Below are positions 24,212-31,876 of a stretch of 64,000 nt of DNA, in pieces. Both the position numbers and the translations under genes were made by a program. How positions within the stretch are numbered: the stretch's first letter is position 1; the number at the start of each line of letters is the position of its first letter. Origin of the DNA: Phycisphaerales bacterium (GTDB lineage Bacteria; Planctomycetota; Phycisphaerae; Phycisphaerales; SM1A02); contig JAQWPT010000011.1 of assembly GCA_029245245.1 (NCBI GenBank), forward strand, positions 62,001-126,000, written 5' to 3'. The notes beneath the pieces are model-generated. The model made no database searches. It was given only the letters and a program-made list of their open reading frames with translations, and was not told the origin of the DNA.

Positions 24212-25507
24212 TCAGATCAACTGGTCCTTACCGGGCCGTGGGACCGGTGGAGTTTCGATGTCGCCGAAGGCGTACGAAGGCGGGGTGAGGTCGAGTTGCG
24301 AGTTCATGGCCTGTTCCCAGGTGACGTCCTGGCCGGTGTAGGCGGACATGCGGCTCATGATGGCAGTCAAGGTGGACTCGGCCACGCGGCGACCTTCGTT
24401 GAGGCGGGGGCCATCGCCGCGGATGCTCGCGATGAGATCCCGGTGCTCCACCACGTACGGATTCGGTGTGGGGCCGTCGAAGGTCCACTCGGTTTCACCG
24501 ACGATGACCGATCGTCCCGGGTGCAGGTGCATCGTGCCCCGGGTGCCGTGGATGTGTTCCTCGACCCGCCCGGCGCAGCCGTCGGTCTGGCGGCACATGC
24601 TGATGGCGTGCCGGTCGCCGGGATACTCCAGGTCGATGGCGAAGTGGTCGAAGATGTGTCCGTACCGTTCCTCGGTGCGCATCTGGCGTCCGCCCATGCC
24701 CACGGCCTTGACGGGGGGGCCGCCCATGGCCCAGTTCACCACGTCGAGGTTGTGGATGTGCTGTTCGCAGATGTGATCACCGCTGAGCCACGTGAAGTAC
24801 AGCCAGTTCCGCAGTTGCCATTCCATGGGGGACCAGTCGTCGCGAGGTTCGTGGCTCCACAGCCCCCCCATGTTCCAGTAGCAGCGTCCCATCACGACAT
24901 CGCCGATGGCCCCGTCCTGGATCTGCTCCATGGCCGCGATGTAGTTGGGCTGGTGTCGCCGTTGCGTTCCGGCGACCACGGACAGCCCCTGCGCATCGGC
25001 GGATTCGGCCGCGGCGATCACGCGGCGCACGCCGACGGGGTCGACTGCGACGGGTTTTTCCATGAAGACGTGGTGGCCCTGCTTGATCGCTTCCTCGAAG
25101 TGGTAGGGGCGAAAGTGCGGAGGCGTGGCGAGAATGACCATGTCGATGTCGTCGCGGGCCATCAACTGCCGGTAGGCATCGATGCCGGTGTAGGTGTCCT
25201 CTTCGGTCACGACGACCTGCGATGCATGACCCTCCTGGTCGCGAAGGTGGCCGAGGCTCGACTGGAGCCTGTCGGGAAAGAGGTCGGCCATCGCCACGAT
25301 GTGCGTCGAGGGGTTGGCTTCCATCGCGTTGACCGCAGCGCCGGTGCCTCGGCCGCCGCATCCGACGACGCCGCACCGCACCACGTCCTTGCCCTGGGCA
25401 TGAACGCTGCGGGCGAGGGCCAGTGGGGTCGCAGCCATCGCCGCTCCGGCCGCGGTGGTGGCGACGAAGTCGCGGCGGGTCAACTCGGTGTCGGTTCGCT
25501 TGGTCAT
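24212..25507 (-). CDS. Tat-exported Gfo/Idh/MocA-family oxidoreductase
   Basis: This 431-residue protein has a Tat signal (LTRRDFVATTAAGAAMAATP), then a Rossmann domain opening VVRCGVVGCGGRGTGAAVNAM. The family lysine motif is HVFMEKPVAVD (about 148-158), and the C-terminal sheet domain has SGDHICEQHIHNLDVVNWAMGG. Such enzymes use NAD(P) to oxidise or reduce sugars or inositols; some cleave glycosides by an NAD-dependent mechanism. The exported cofactor-carrying form is folded before transport. It is a paralogue of the gene at 26462, sharing even the C-terminal F-x-D-x-E-x-P-x-V-P-x-P ending. Confidence 0.9.
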   Translation of the reverse strand: MTKRTDTELTRRDFVATTAAGAAMAATPLALARSVHAQGKDVVRCGVVGCGGRGTGAAVNAMEANPSTHIVAMADLFPDRLQSSLGHLRDQEGHASQVVVTEEDTYTGIDAYRQLMARDDIDMVILATPPHFRPYHFEEAIKQGHHVFMEKPVAVDPVGVRRVIAAAESADAQGLSVVAGTQRRHQPNYIAAMEQIQDGAIGDVVMGRCYWNMGGLWSHEPRDDWSPMEWQLRNWLYFTWLSGDHICEQHIHNLDVVNWAMGGPPVKAVGMGGRQMRTEERYGHIFDHFAIDLEYPGDRHAISMCRQTDGCAGRVEEHIHGTRGTMHLHPGRSVIVGETEWTFDGPTPNPYVVEHRDLIASIRGDGPRLNEGRRVAESTLTAIMSRMSAYTGQDVTWEQAMNSQLDLTPPSYAFGDIETPPVPRPGKDQLI

Positions 25508-25523
25508 GTGGCTCTCCGTCCCC

Positions 25524-26465
25524 TCAGGATTGCAGTGCTCGTTCCATCCGGTCCGCGATCACGGTCAGACGCTGGGTGTCTCCACCGCCGACCTCGGCAC
25601 TGGCCCACCCGGTCCATTCCTGTCGATCAAGTGCGGCACCGACAGCGGGCCAGTCGCAGTCGCCGTCGCCGATCTCCACGCCGAAGCCCTTCCACACTCC
25701 TTCTTCCCGCATGCGGGTGAGGCTGTATTCCTTTACGTCCAGTTTCATGATGCGAGGCCCGAGCACGTCGATGCATTCGGCAGGGCGGGCGTAGCGGACC
25801 ATGTTGCCTACGTCGAAGTAGAAGCCCACCCGCGGCGACCCGATCTCGTCGATGTACCGGGCCTGCTCGTGGGGCCCCATGAGGAAGCCGTTCCAGACGT
25901 TCTCGATGGCGATGTTCATGTCCAGTTCCTCGCACAGCGGGAGTACCTTTCGGATCTCCTCCTGCGAGCGGGTCCAGACTTCGCCGTAGGTCACCTTGCC
26001 GTTGACGACACCGGGGACAAGCAGCACCGTCGTGGCGCCATAGGCCTTCGCATCACGAATGGCCGTCTCCAGGGCAGCGACGCCACGGGCGCGAACTTCT
26101 GGATCCGGATCGGACAGCGTGTCCTGCCAATGCACGGAATCGACCACGCCGGGAATCACCATGCCGGTGGCATCACGAGCCGCGATCACCTCCTGGATGT
26201 CGAGGTTGCTGGGGCTGTCCATCTCGATGCCTTCGAAGCCCGCGGCCTTGGCCGATTGGAACTTCTCGAGCACGGTGTCGCCGTCGGCGATCATTCCGTA
26301 CTTCAGGGCCTTCTTGATGTCCCGTCTGCGTTTTCCGTCGGTCATGGGATCTCCCTGCTCCTGGGCACGTCGTTCCGTGCTGCGGACCGAGCCAGCCAGA
26401 GCGGCCGACGAGGCGAGCATCGCGGTCGAGGACAGCAGGAATTGTCGGCGGTCGGGATTGCTCAT
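25524..26465 (-). CDS. Tat-exported sugar phosphate isomerase/epimerase-like TIM-barrel protein
   Basis: This 313-residue protein has a Tat motif at its extreme N terminus (DRRQFLLSSTAMLASSAALAG). After a hydrophilic linker comes an AP-endonuclease-2-type barrel with FQSAKAAGFEGIEMDSPS, VLLVPGVVNGKVTYGEVW, MNIAIENVWNGFLMGP and VGFYFDVGNMV, the last two carrying the metal-binding Glu and Asp. Its ATG overlaps the stop of the upstream dehydrogenase by four bases, so the two are coupled. Alternation of isomerase-like and dehydrogenase-like exported proteins implies steps of one extracytoplasmic carbohydrate pathway; the substrate is unknown. Confidence 0.85.
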   Translation of the reverse strand: MSNPDRRQFLLSSTAMLASSAALAGSVRSTERRAQEQGDPMTDGKRRRDIKKALKYGMIADGDTVLEKFQSAKAAGFEGIEMDSPSNLDIQEVIAARDATGMVIPGVVDSVHWQDTLSDPDPEVRARGVAALETAIRDAKAYGATTVLLVPGVVNGKVTYGEVWTRSQEEIRKVLPLCEELDMNIAIENVWNGFLMGPHEQARYIDEIGSPRVGFYFDVGNMVRYARPAECIDVLGPRIMKLDVKEYSLTRMREEGVWKGFGVEIGDGDCDWPAVGAALDRQEWTGWASAEVGGGDTQRLTVIADRMERALQS

Positions 26466-27772
26466 GCCCGTGCATCCTTGTCAGTGGGCTTGGGAACCTC
26501 TGGCATCTCCAGGTCGGCGAAGTCGTAGGTGTCCGGCCCGAGTCGATTCCTGGAGTTCAACGCCTCGTCGTAGGTGACCATGCCGCCGCCGTAGGCTGCT
26601 TCACGACCCATGATGGACATGAGCGTGCTCTGGGCCATGAAGTCGCCATCGTTGATCGTCTCGCCATTTCGTATCGCCTGGAAGAGTTCATCGTGCTCGA
26701 CCTGGTACATGTTGGGGTTGGCGCCGTCTCGAGGGAACCGCCAGGTTTCCTCGTTGGCGGCATTGCGGATGATCTGGGTCGGTCCCCAGCTGTTGACGGA
26801 ACAGTTGCCTTTGGAGCCGATGATGTACTCCGTGTTGTCGCCCCAGCACTTGGGAATCTGGCGGCACATGTGGAAGGCCCGTGCGCCATTGTCGTACTCG
26901 TACAGGACACCGAAGTGATCGTAGATGTCGCCGGATTCGAGTCCCTCGCGACAGAGTCGGCCTCCCACCGCGTAGCAGCGTGCGGGAGGGCGGTTGTTCA
27001 TGGCCCAGTTGATCTTGTCGACGGCGTGGCAGGCCTGCTCGACGATGTGGTCGCCGCCGAGCCAGTTGAAGTGCTGCCAGTTGCGCATCTGCCATTCCAT
27101 GTCCGACCAGCCGTCCTGGCGAGGCCTCTTGCCCAGTGGCCCGGTGAGGTAGGTGGAGTGCACCGTGTGGATGTCGCCGATGGCGCCGTCATGCAGTCGT
27201 GCATAGCACTCGCGATTGGGCTTGTTGTATCGCCAGCAGAATCCCGACATGAGATTGAGATTCCGGTCGCGGGCCATCTTGGCGGTTTCGATCACGCTGC
27301 GTACGCCGGGGCCATCGACGGCCATCGGCTTCTCGGTGAAGACGTGCTTGCCACCTTCGATCGCGGCCCGCATGTGGGCCGGGCGGAAGTGGGGAGGTGT
27401 CGTGAGAATCACCACGTCGACTCCGCTGTCAATGACGTTCTGGTAGGCGTCGAAGCCGCTGAATCGGCGTTCCTCGGCAACACGGACCCGGTCGCCGGCA
27501 TGGTCCACGAGATTCCGGTGGCTGTTCTGAAGCCGGTCATCGAACGCGTCACCCATCGCCCAGAGCACCACGCCTGGATCGGCGTTGAGAGCCTGGCCCG
27601 CGGCGCCGGTGCCGCGTCCTCCGCAGCCGATGAGTCCGACCTTGATGGTGTCATCCCCCTGGATCCAGCCCAGTGATGGTGAGACCAGTGTGGCGGCACC
27701 GAGTGCGGCGGTGGACGTGTGGACGAACTGCCTTCGCGAGAAGTCAGTCGTTGGTTTCAATGGGATGGTCAT
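26462..27772 (-). CDS. Tat-exported Gfo/Idh/MocA-family oxidoreductase
   Basis: This 436-residue protein has a Tat signal (DFSRRQFVHTSTAALGAATL), the NAD-binding turn VGLIGCGGRGTGAAGQAL and the catalytic-lysine motif HVFTEKPMAVD. Its C-terminal domain contains GGDHIVEQACHAVDKINWAM. The start at 27772 has CAGGAG eight bases upstream and begins at the Tat signal; the much longer open frame further upstream runs antisense-like through the FGE gene and is rejected. It is first in the four-gene isomerase/dehydrogenase unit and follows the FGE-domain lipoprotein by 16 bases. It is about 40 percent similar by eye to the dehydrogenase at 24212, so a local duplication is likely. Confidence 0.9.
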   Translation of the reverse strand: MTIPLKPTTDFSRRQFVHTSTAALGAATLVSPSLGWIQGDDTIKVGLIGCGGRGTGAAGQALNADPGVVLWAMGDAFDDRLQNSHRNLVDHAGDRVRVAEERRFSGFDAYQNVIDSGVDVVILTTPPHFRPAHMRAAIEGGKHVFTEKPMAVDGPGVRSVIETAKMARDRNLNLMSGFCWRYNKPNRECYARLHDGAIGDIHTVHSTYLTGPLGKRPRQDGWSDMEWQMRNWQHFNWLGGDHIVEQACHAVDKINWAMNNRPPARCYAVGGRLCREGLESGDIYDHFGVLYEYDNGARAFHMCRQIPKCWGDNTEYIIGSKGNCSVNSWGPTQIIRNAANEETWRFPRDGANPNMYQVEHDELFQAIRNGETINDGDFMAQSTLMSIMGREAAYGGGMVTYDEALNSRNRLGPDTYDFADLEMPEVPKPTDKDARA

Positions 27773-27788
27773 GGTTCGGCTCCTGGGG

Positions 27789-28562
27789 TCAACTTGGTGC
27801 ATCGCAGACGATGCGGAATCCAATGAATGGACCATCCGCAAGCCACCAGATGCTCCTGGGGATCTGCGGGTCGCTCTCGTTCCAGTCCTTGGTGTCTGGT
27901 TGGCTGCTGGTGCAGGTGATCTCGTCGATCGTCGAAATGAAGGAGCCTCCCATGACGACGCCACGGCCGTCCTCCTCCACCGCCCATTCGGCGATGTTTC
28001 CGTGCAGGTCGTGGAAACCAAGGGCATCAGCCTCTCTGGTCGCCACCGGGTGGGTGGTCCATTCGGCGTTGGCTTCGTACCAGGCGAACGACTCCATCTG
28101 GTGTTGCGGTACGGCACCAAGCTCACAGGCTCGACGCCACTCACGGGTGGTCGGCAGCCGCCAGGTGCGTTGGGTGAGTTCACTCAGCCATGTGCAGAAG
28201 GCTTCGGCGCCTCGTCTGGACATGGAGAGCGCCGGGTAGCCCGCATGCCCGAAGCCTCGATCCACGAGCATGTAGGGTCGGGTGGGTCGGGTTTCCGCTT
28301 CCACGGTCCCCTTGACGGGCAGTTCGTCGACATCGAAGACGAAGGCGTCGAAGGTATCCCAGTCGACCTCGGTACGAGCCATCCAGAAGGTATCCATCCC
28401 ATCCCCGGCGGGGACGGGAAGCATCTGGATCTTCAGCCCCGTGGTCCCGATGGCCTGGGTGAAGGGGATTGGCTCAGGTGCAGTCGAGCATCCCGTCAGC
28501 AGGGCGGCCAGGATCCCCGTCGTTGTGATCAATCCGAGATGCTTGGGTATGGTTGGCGACAT
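27789..28562 (-). CDS. FGE-sulfatase-domain (SUMF1-like) lipoprotein
   Basis: This 257-residue protein has a lipoprotein signal (ILAALLTGCSTAP, Cys25). A formylglycine-generating-enzyme/SUMF1 fold follows: ARTEVDWDTFDAFV, LVDRGFGHAGYPALSMSRRGAEAFCTWLSE, WRLPTTREWRRAC, DLHGNIAEWAVEEDG, VVMGGSFIST and GFRIVCD. FGE domains either modify sulfatase cysteines or act as binding modules; no sulfatase is encoded nearby. Its start codon overlaps that of the divergent apbE gene by two bases (28560-28563). GGAGAAGG lies about 12 bases upstream. It precedes the isomerase/dehydrogenase genes by 16 bases, so it probably heads that transcript. Confidence 0.85.
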   Translation of the reverse strand: MSPTIPKHLGLITTTGILAALLTGCSTAPEPIPFTQAIGTTGLKIQMLPVPAGDGMDTFWMARTEVDWDTFDAFVFDVDELPVKGTVEAETRPTRPYMLVDRGFGHAGYPALSMSRRGAEAFCTWLSELTQRTWRLPTTREWRRACELGAVPQHQMESFAWYEANAEWTTHPVATREADALGFHDLHGNIAEWAVEEDGRGVVMGGSFISTIDEITCTSSQPDTKDWNESDPQIPRSIWWLADGPFIGFRIVCDAPS

Positions 28563-29604
28563 GGACAGGACAGGCCTTCTCCTTCGACTCCTCATCATAC
28601 TGCTGATTCCGGCCATTTCACCGGGTTGTCGGGGTCCAATGCCCGGGAAGTCGCATGACGCAGCAGCCCGGTCCCACGTGCACGGATCACTGGAGGGTGA
28701 TGGAGGGCACCTTGGGGCCGCAATCAACGAACCCTTCAAGTATGCGCGGGTTCGATTGGGAACCACGGTACGAATCCAGATCCACGGGGTTGACCGGAAA
28801 CGTGCCGAGTTTGCGGCCCTGGCGGCCTTTGCGCGGATCGAAGCCCTGGACCGGGTTCTCAGTGACTACCACCCCGACAGCGAGGCCGGGCAATTGAAGG
28901 ATCTGCCGGCGGGGCAACCCGTCGTGGTCAGCGCCGATCTCCTGGAGATGCTGATTCGATCCCGGGAGATCTCCTCCCGTACCGGGGGTGCCTTCGACAT
29001 CACGTCCGGGTCCCTCACGGTTCTGTGGCGAGGGGCCTTCGCCTCTGGGACCCTTCCGGAGGAACAGGACGTCGCCGCCGCCGCTTCCCGTGTCGGTTGG
29101 TCCTTCATGCACATCGATGCGGCACGGTCCACCGTGGCGCTCGACCTTCCCGGCATGCAACTGGATTTCGGGGCCATCGGCAAGGGATGGATCGCCGACG
29201 AGGCGCTGTCGGTGCTTGCGGCCAACGGATGTCCCAGTTCGCTGGTCGAGATCGGGGGCGACCTGGCGATCGGGGATCCACCGCCGGGTCGCAGCGGCTG
29301 GTCGGTCGGGGTGGCTCTTGGAGCCCGGGCCCCGGAGCACTCGGTGCTGCTTTCGAATTGCGGCGTGGCGACCTCTGGCGATGCCGAGCAGTTCCTCGAG
29401 GTCGGGTCCACCCGGTACTCCCACCTCCTGGATCCCAGGACAGGGTGGCCGCTGACCATGCATCGGGCGGTCTCCATCGTGGCCGAGGATGCGGCATCCG
29501 CCGACGCACTGGCTACGGCGGTCTGTGTGCTGGGGCCGGTGGCGGGCCCCGACCTCCTGGTGCGATGGCCGCGGGCCCGCATCCTCGCAGCGAATCTGCA
29601 ATGA
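28561..29604 (+). CDS. apbE: FAD:protein FMN transferase, lipoprotein
   Basis: This 347-residue protein has an N-terminal hydrophobic signal ending AISPGCRG (candidate lipidated Cys23). The ApbE domain follows: ALDRVLSDYHPDSEAGQL, DFGAIGKGWIADEAL, LVEIGGDLAI, the metal-binding region YSHLLDPRTGWPL and ASADALATAVCVLGP. ApbE attaches FMN to threonine in Rnf/Nqr subunits and other extracytoplasmic flavoproteins. No obvious ribosome site precedes ATG 28561, and the start is back-to-back with the divergent FGE gene; a leaderless start or a slightly different start is possible. No flavinylated target is visible nearby. Confidence 0.9.
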   Translation: MDRTGLLLRLLIILLIPAISPGCRGPMPGKSHDAAARSHVHGSLEGDGGHLGAAINEPFKYARVRLGTTVRIQIHGVDRKRAEFAALAAFARIEALDRVLSDYHPDSEAGQLKDLPAGQPVVVSADLLEMLIRSREISSRTGGAFDITSGSLTVLWRGAFASGTLPEEQDVAAAASRVGWSFMHIDAARSTVALDLPGMQLDFGAIGKGWIADEALSVLAANGCPSSLVEIGGDLAIGDPPPGRSGWSVGVALGARAPEHSVLLSNCGVATSGDAEQFLEVGSTRYSHLLDPRTGWPLTMHRAVSIVAEDAASADALATAVCVLGPVAGPDLLVRWPRARILAANLQ

Positions 29605-29698
29605 GGACTGTCACTTCGGCAGCGGATTGACGGTCGTGTCAGTCCGGCACCCTGGATGAGCCGGCCGGTTCCGTCGCATTCATGTCGTTCGGGGGATA

Positions 29699-29720
29699 CG
29701 AACATCCGTTCGCATGTTCG
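29699..29720. promoter_or_regulatory. palindromic site upstream of the Hsp20 cluster (GAAC-N4-GTTC and wider CGAACAT/ATGTTCG)
   Basis: CGAACATCCGTTCG (29699-29712) is a perfect palindrome of the GAAC-N4-GTTC type known for LexA of Gram-positive bacteria. It overlaps a second pair, CGAACAT / ATGTTCG (29699-29705 and 29714-29720). It lies about 70-90 bases before the sigma-54-type promoter at 29789, a distance suited to an activator. The regulator is unknown. Confidence 0.4.
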
Positions 29721-29788
29721 GCCTTGGCGGGTCCGCCAGGGCGGTCGTCACGTGTTTCTGCCGAACTTGAGCGGGGTCAGTTGGAAAG

Positions 29789-29805
29789 TTGGCACGCCGA
29801 TTGTG
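29789..29805 (+). promoter_or_regulatory. sigma-54-type promoter in front of the first Hsp20 gene
   Basis: TTGGCACG-CCGA-TTGTG matches the -24/-12 consensus TTGGCACG-N4-TTGCA except that the -12 GC reads GT. The spacing is exact. It is 87 bases upstream of the first Hsp20 start, so it would give an mRNA leader of about 75 bases. Confidence 0.65.
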
Positions 29806-29891
29806 ATGTCTTCTTCCGCAGCGACAACGCCGCATGACTCCGAGTGGTTCGGGGTCCGGCCCGTCGCAAGGCGAATCAAAGGAGATCTGCC

Positions 29892-30335
29892 ATGACTCTT
29901 CACACACAAATGGCACCGACCGCCACGATCGCCCGCGTCCAGAACCAGTTCGACCGCATCCTCGAAACGTCGATGAACACCGCCATGATGCCCGTCGCCA
30001 TGCCACAGCATGGTCCGATCATGCCGATGCTCAACATCTACGAGACTCAGGATCGCATCTTTGTCGAGGCCGAACTGCCGGGTGTCCCCCTGGATGACGT
30101 GGACGTCACCGTCGTCGGCAACCAGCTGACCATCACCGGACGTCGCACACTGCTGATTCCCGAGGAAGCCGCCATCGTCACAAAGGAACGTGGCTCCCTC
30201 AAGTTTCAGCGCACCGTGCTGCTTCCGGACATGGTCCGCGAAGAAGGTATCCGTGCTTCGATGCGAAAGGGCATCCTGACCGTCAGTCTGCCTCGCATGA
30301 ACACGATCGTCGATCGAGGATTCCCAATGGCCTGA
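29892..30335 (+). CDS. small heat-shock protein (Hsp20/alpha-crystallin family)
   Basis: This 147-residue protein has a variable N-terminal arm (about 1-45) followed by an alpha-crystallin domain. The domain runs from PMLNIYETQDRIFVEAELPGV through LDDVDVTVVGNQLTITGRR and FQRTVLLPDMV to the conserved GILTVSLPR (about 125-137). It is an ATP-independent holdase for unfolding proteins. AAAGGAG lies eight bases upstream of ATG 29892, and a sigma-54-type promoter is further upstream. It is the first of four Hsp20 genes; the next starts 51 bases after it without a terminator, so they are cotranscribed. Confidence 0.93.
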   Translation: MTLHTQMAPTATIARVQNQFDRILETSMNTAMMPVAMPQHGPIMPMLNIYETQDRIFVEAELPGVPLDDVDVTVVGNQLTITGRRTLLIPEEAAIVTKERGSLKFQRTVLLPDMVREEGIRASMRKGILTVSLPRMNTIVDRGFPMA

Positions 30336-30385
30336 GGCCCGAGGATCCGGATCAAGAGAAACTCTTCTACATAAGGAGCCATGTG

Positions 30386-31603
30386 ATGGCTATCAAAGTT
30401 CAAGTAAAAGGCGACCAGAAGTTCGACAACTCGTTTGCTGACAGCACATGCTGCAACGGCACTTACATCAACGACGCATACGGCGTGAACCCCTACACGA
30501 CCCCGACGCTTGACGGCACCTTCGGCGCACCCTTCATGGGCAGCCAGGTCCCAGCCAGCCTCGTGAGCCTGTACGGTAACAACGGGTTTCAGCCGGCCTT
30601 CACGGGCTTCAAGCCCTTCGTCGGCAACTACGCCACTCAGGCATCGTCCACCCCGTCCGTGACTCCATTCGCGGGCCAGGCACTCACGGGCCTCAATGGC
30701 TACGGCGTCAACCCCTTCACCTACGGCGTGAATCCCTTCACGGCCACATCCGTGAACCCCTTCACGGCTACCACGGTGAACGCATTCGGCCAGATCGTTC
30801 CTGCGATCAAGCCCGGATTCAACACCGCTGTCGCCGGGACCATGCCCTTCCAGGGTTGGACCACTCCCGCCACGCCGGAACTTCTTTCCGCCAACACTTC
30901 GTCGCTCAACGGCTTCGCAGTCCAGAACCCGGCCCTCGCATCCTTCTATGGGATGACCCCGGCCTGGTCCTCGATCAAGCCCGCCACCTTCGGTGGCTCG
31001 AGCGTCTCACCGTTCGCCTTCCAGGCTCAGCAGTACGCTGCCGCTTCCAACCTTCCTTGGATGAAGGCCCAGCAGGAAGCTGCCTGGGGCATCAACCCCA
31101 TGACCGGCGCCTGGACCGGCTCGATCGCTCCCACCGGCGTGATCGATCCGTCCACCACGCTCACCGCAGCGAGCACCACATCCACTCCCTGGACCAGCGG
31201 TCTCGCAATGAACCCCATGATGAGCCCCGTCGCTCAGCAGTCCACGATGACCACCTTCGTTCCCGTCGACATCTACGAGAACGAGGATGAGTACATCCTC
31301 CTGGCCGACATGCCAGGTGCTTCCATCGAGGATGTGGACATCCTGGTCGAAGGCCAGAGCCTCCTCATCAAGGGTCTCATCAAGCCGATGAACATGGACA
31401 AGGTCGGCATGGGCCTCAACACCGTGACCCTGCTTCAGGAGAAGCCCGCCATCAAGAACATCGAGCGGATCTTCCCACTGGGCAGCAACGTCCTGACCGA
31501 GAAACTCACCGCCAAGCTGATCGACGGCATTCTCACGATCAAGCTTCCCAAGGTGAAGGTCGGCTACGGCTCGACGCATCGCGTCGCGGTCGCAACCGCC
31601 TGA
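30386..31603 (+). CDS. long Hsp20 with a repeat-bearing N-terminal extension
   Basis: This 405-residue protein is far above the usual 130-170 for the family. Residues 1-290 are a low-complexity region rich in Asn, Pro, Phe, Thr, Ala and Gly. It includes a Cys-Cys motif (DSTCCNGTY, about 18-26) and five YGVNP(Y/F)T-type repeats. The last 115 residues are an alpha-crystallin domain: TFVPVDIYENEDEYILLADMPGA, EDVDILVEGQSLLIKG and DGILTIKLPKVKV. AAGGAGCC sits six bases before ATG 30386. Sequence bias suggests an intrinsically disordered, self-associating arm. Either a novel condensate or scaffold-forming Hsp20 or a fusion is possible. A strong terminator follows. Confidence 0.88.
   Translation: MAIKVQVKGDQKFDNSFADSTCCNGTYINDAYGVNPYTTPTLDGTFGAPFMGSQVPASLVSLYGNNGFQPAFTGFKPFVGNYATQASSTPSVTPFAGQALTGLNGYGVNPFTYGVNPFTATSVNPFTATTVNAFGQIVPAIKPGFNTAVAGTMPFQGWTTPATPELLSANTSSLNGFAVQNPALASFYGMTPAWSSIKPATFGGSSVSPFAFQAQQYAAASNLPWMKAQQEAAWGINPMTGAWTGSIAPTGVIDPSTTLTAASTTSTPWTSGLAMNPMMSPVAQQSTMTTFVPVDIYENEDEYILLADMPGASIEDVDILVEGQSLLIKGLIKPMNMDKVGMGLNTVTLLQEKPAIKNIERIFPLGSNVLTEKLTAKLIDGILTIKLPKVKVGYGSTHRVAVATA
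30701..30791 (+). repeat. in-frame repeat encoding GVNPFT units
   Basis: Four consecutive units (YGVNPFT, YGVNPFT, TSVNPFT, TTVNAFG) are encoded by near-identical 21-24-base segments built on GTGAACCCCTTCACG. A related YGVNPYT copy lies near 30477. The pattern indicates recent tandem duplication within the extension. Confidence 0.8.
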
Positions 31604-31635
31604 TACGCATCTGAGAACCATCTTCGTCGGATGAA

Positions 31636-31675
31636 GAGCCCCCCGGGTCCTGCAGACCCGGGGGGCTCGCTTTTT
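31636..31675 (+). terminator. strong intrinsic terminator between Hsp20 genes 2 and 3
   Basis: A perfect 14-bp stem (GAGCCCCCCGGGTC / GACCCGGGGGGCTC) with loop CTGCA is followed by GCTTTTTG. It ends the first two-gene Hsp20 transcript, which makes the second promoter at 31778 necessary. Confidence 0.92.
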
Positions 31676-31777
31676 GAATGACGTGCGCCCGACTGCCGAC
31701 CTGGCGATCGTCCTGCCAAGCTGGCAGCACGTGCCCCTCGCATGTCGCGTTCAATCGCAATGCCGGGGCGCATTGGA

Positions 31778-31794
31778 TTGGCACGGGCCTTGCA
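31778..31794 (+). promoter_or_regulatory. consensus sigma-54 promoter in front of the third Hsp20 gene
   Basis: TTGGCACG-GGCC-TTGCA is a perfect match to the -24/-12 consensus with correct spacing. It lies 83 bases upstream of ATG 31877 and about 100 bases after the terminator, and shares its -24 box and local context (TTGGA just upstream) with the site at 29789. Confidence 0.82.
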
Positions 31795-31876
31795 TCATGT
31801 CATGCAGCTCGGACATGCCGGGCGAATACAACACCAGAGCCGGGAACAGTCCGGCCAATCACAACGGAGGTTTGTC

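Noticed and set aside
24296-25720. 474-residue + strand open frame opposite the Tat dehydrogenase
   Set aside because: It is antisense to a gene with clear NAD-binding and EKP motifs and has a His/Val/Gly composition typical of antisense frames.
27773-28183. A 137-residue upstream extension of the Gfo/Idh/MocA protein at 26462-27772
   Set aside because: The extension runs in another frame through the FGE gene on the same strand, is Arg/Ser/Pro-rich without homology, and would bury the Tat signal, which has its own AGGAG and ATG at 27772.
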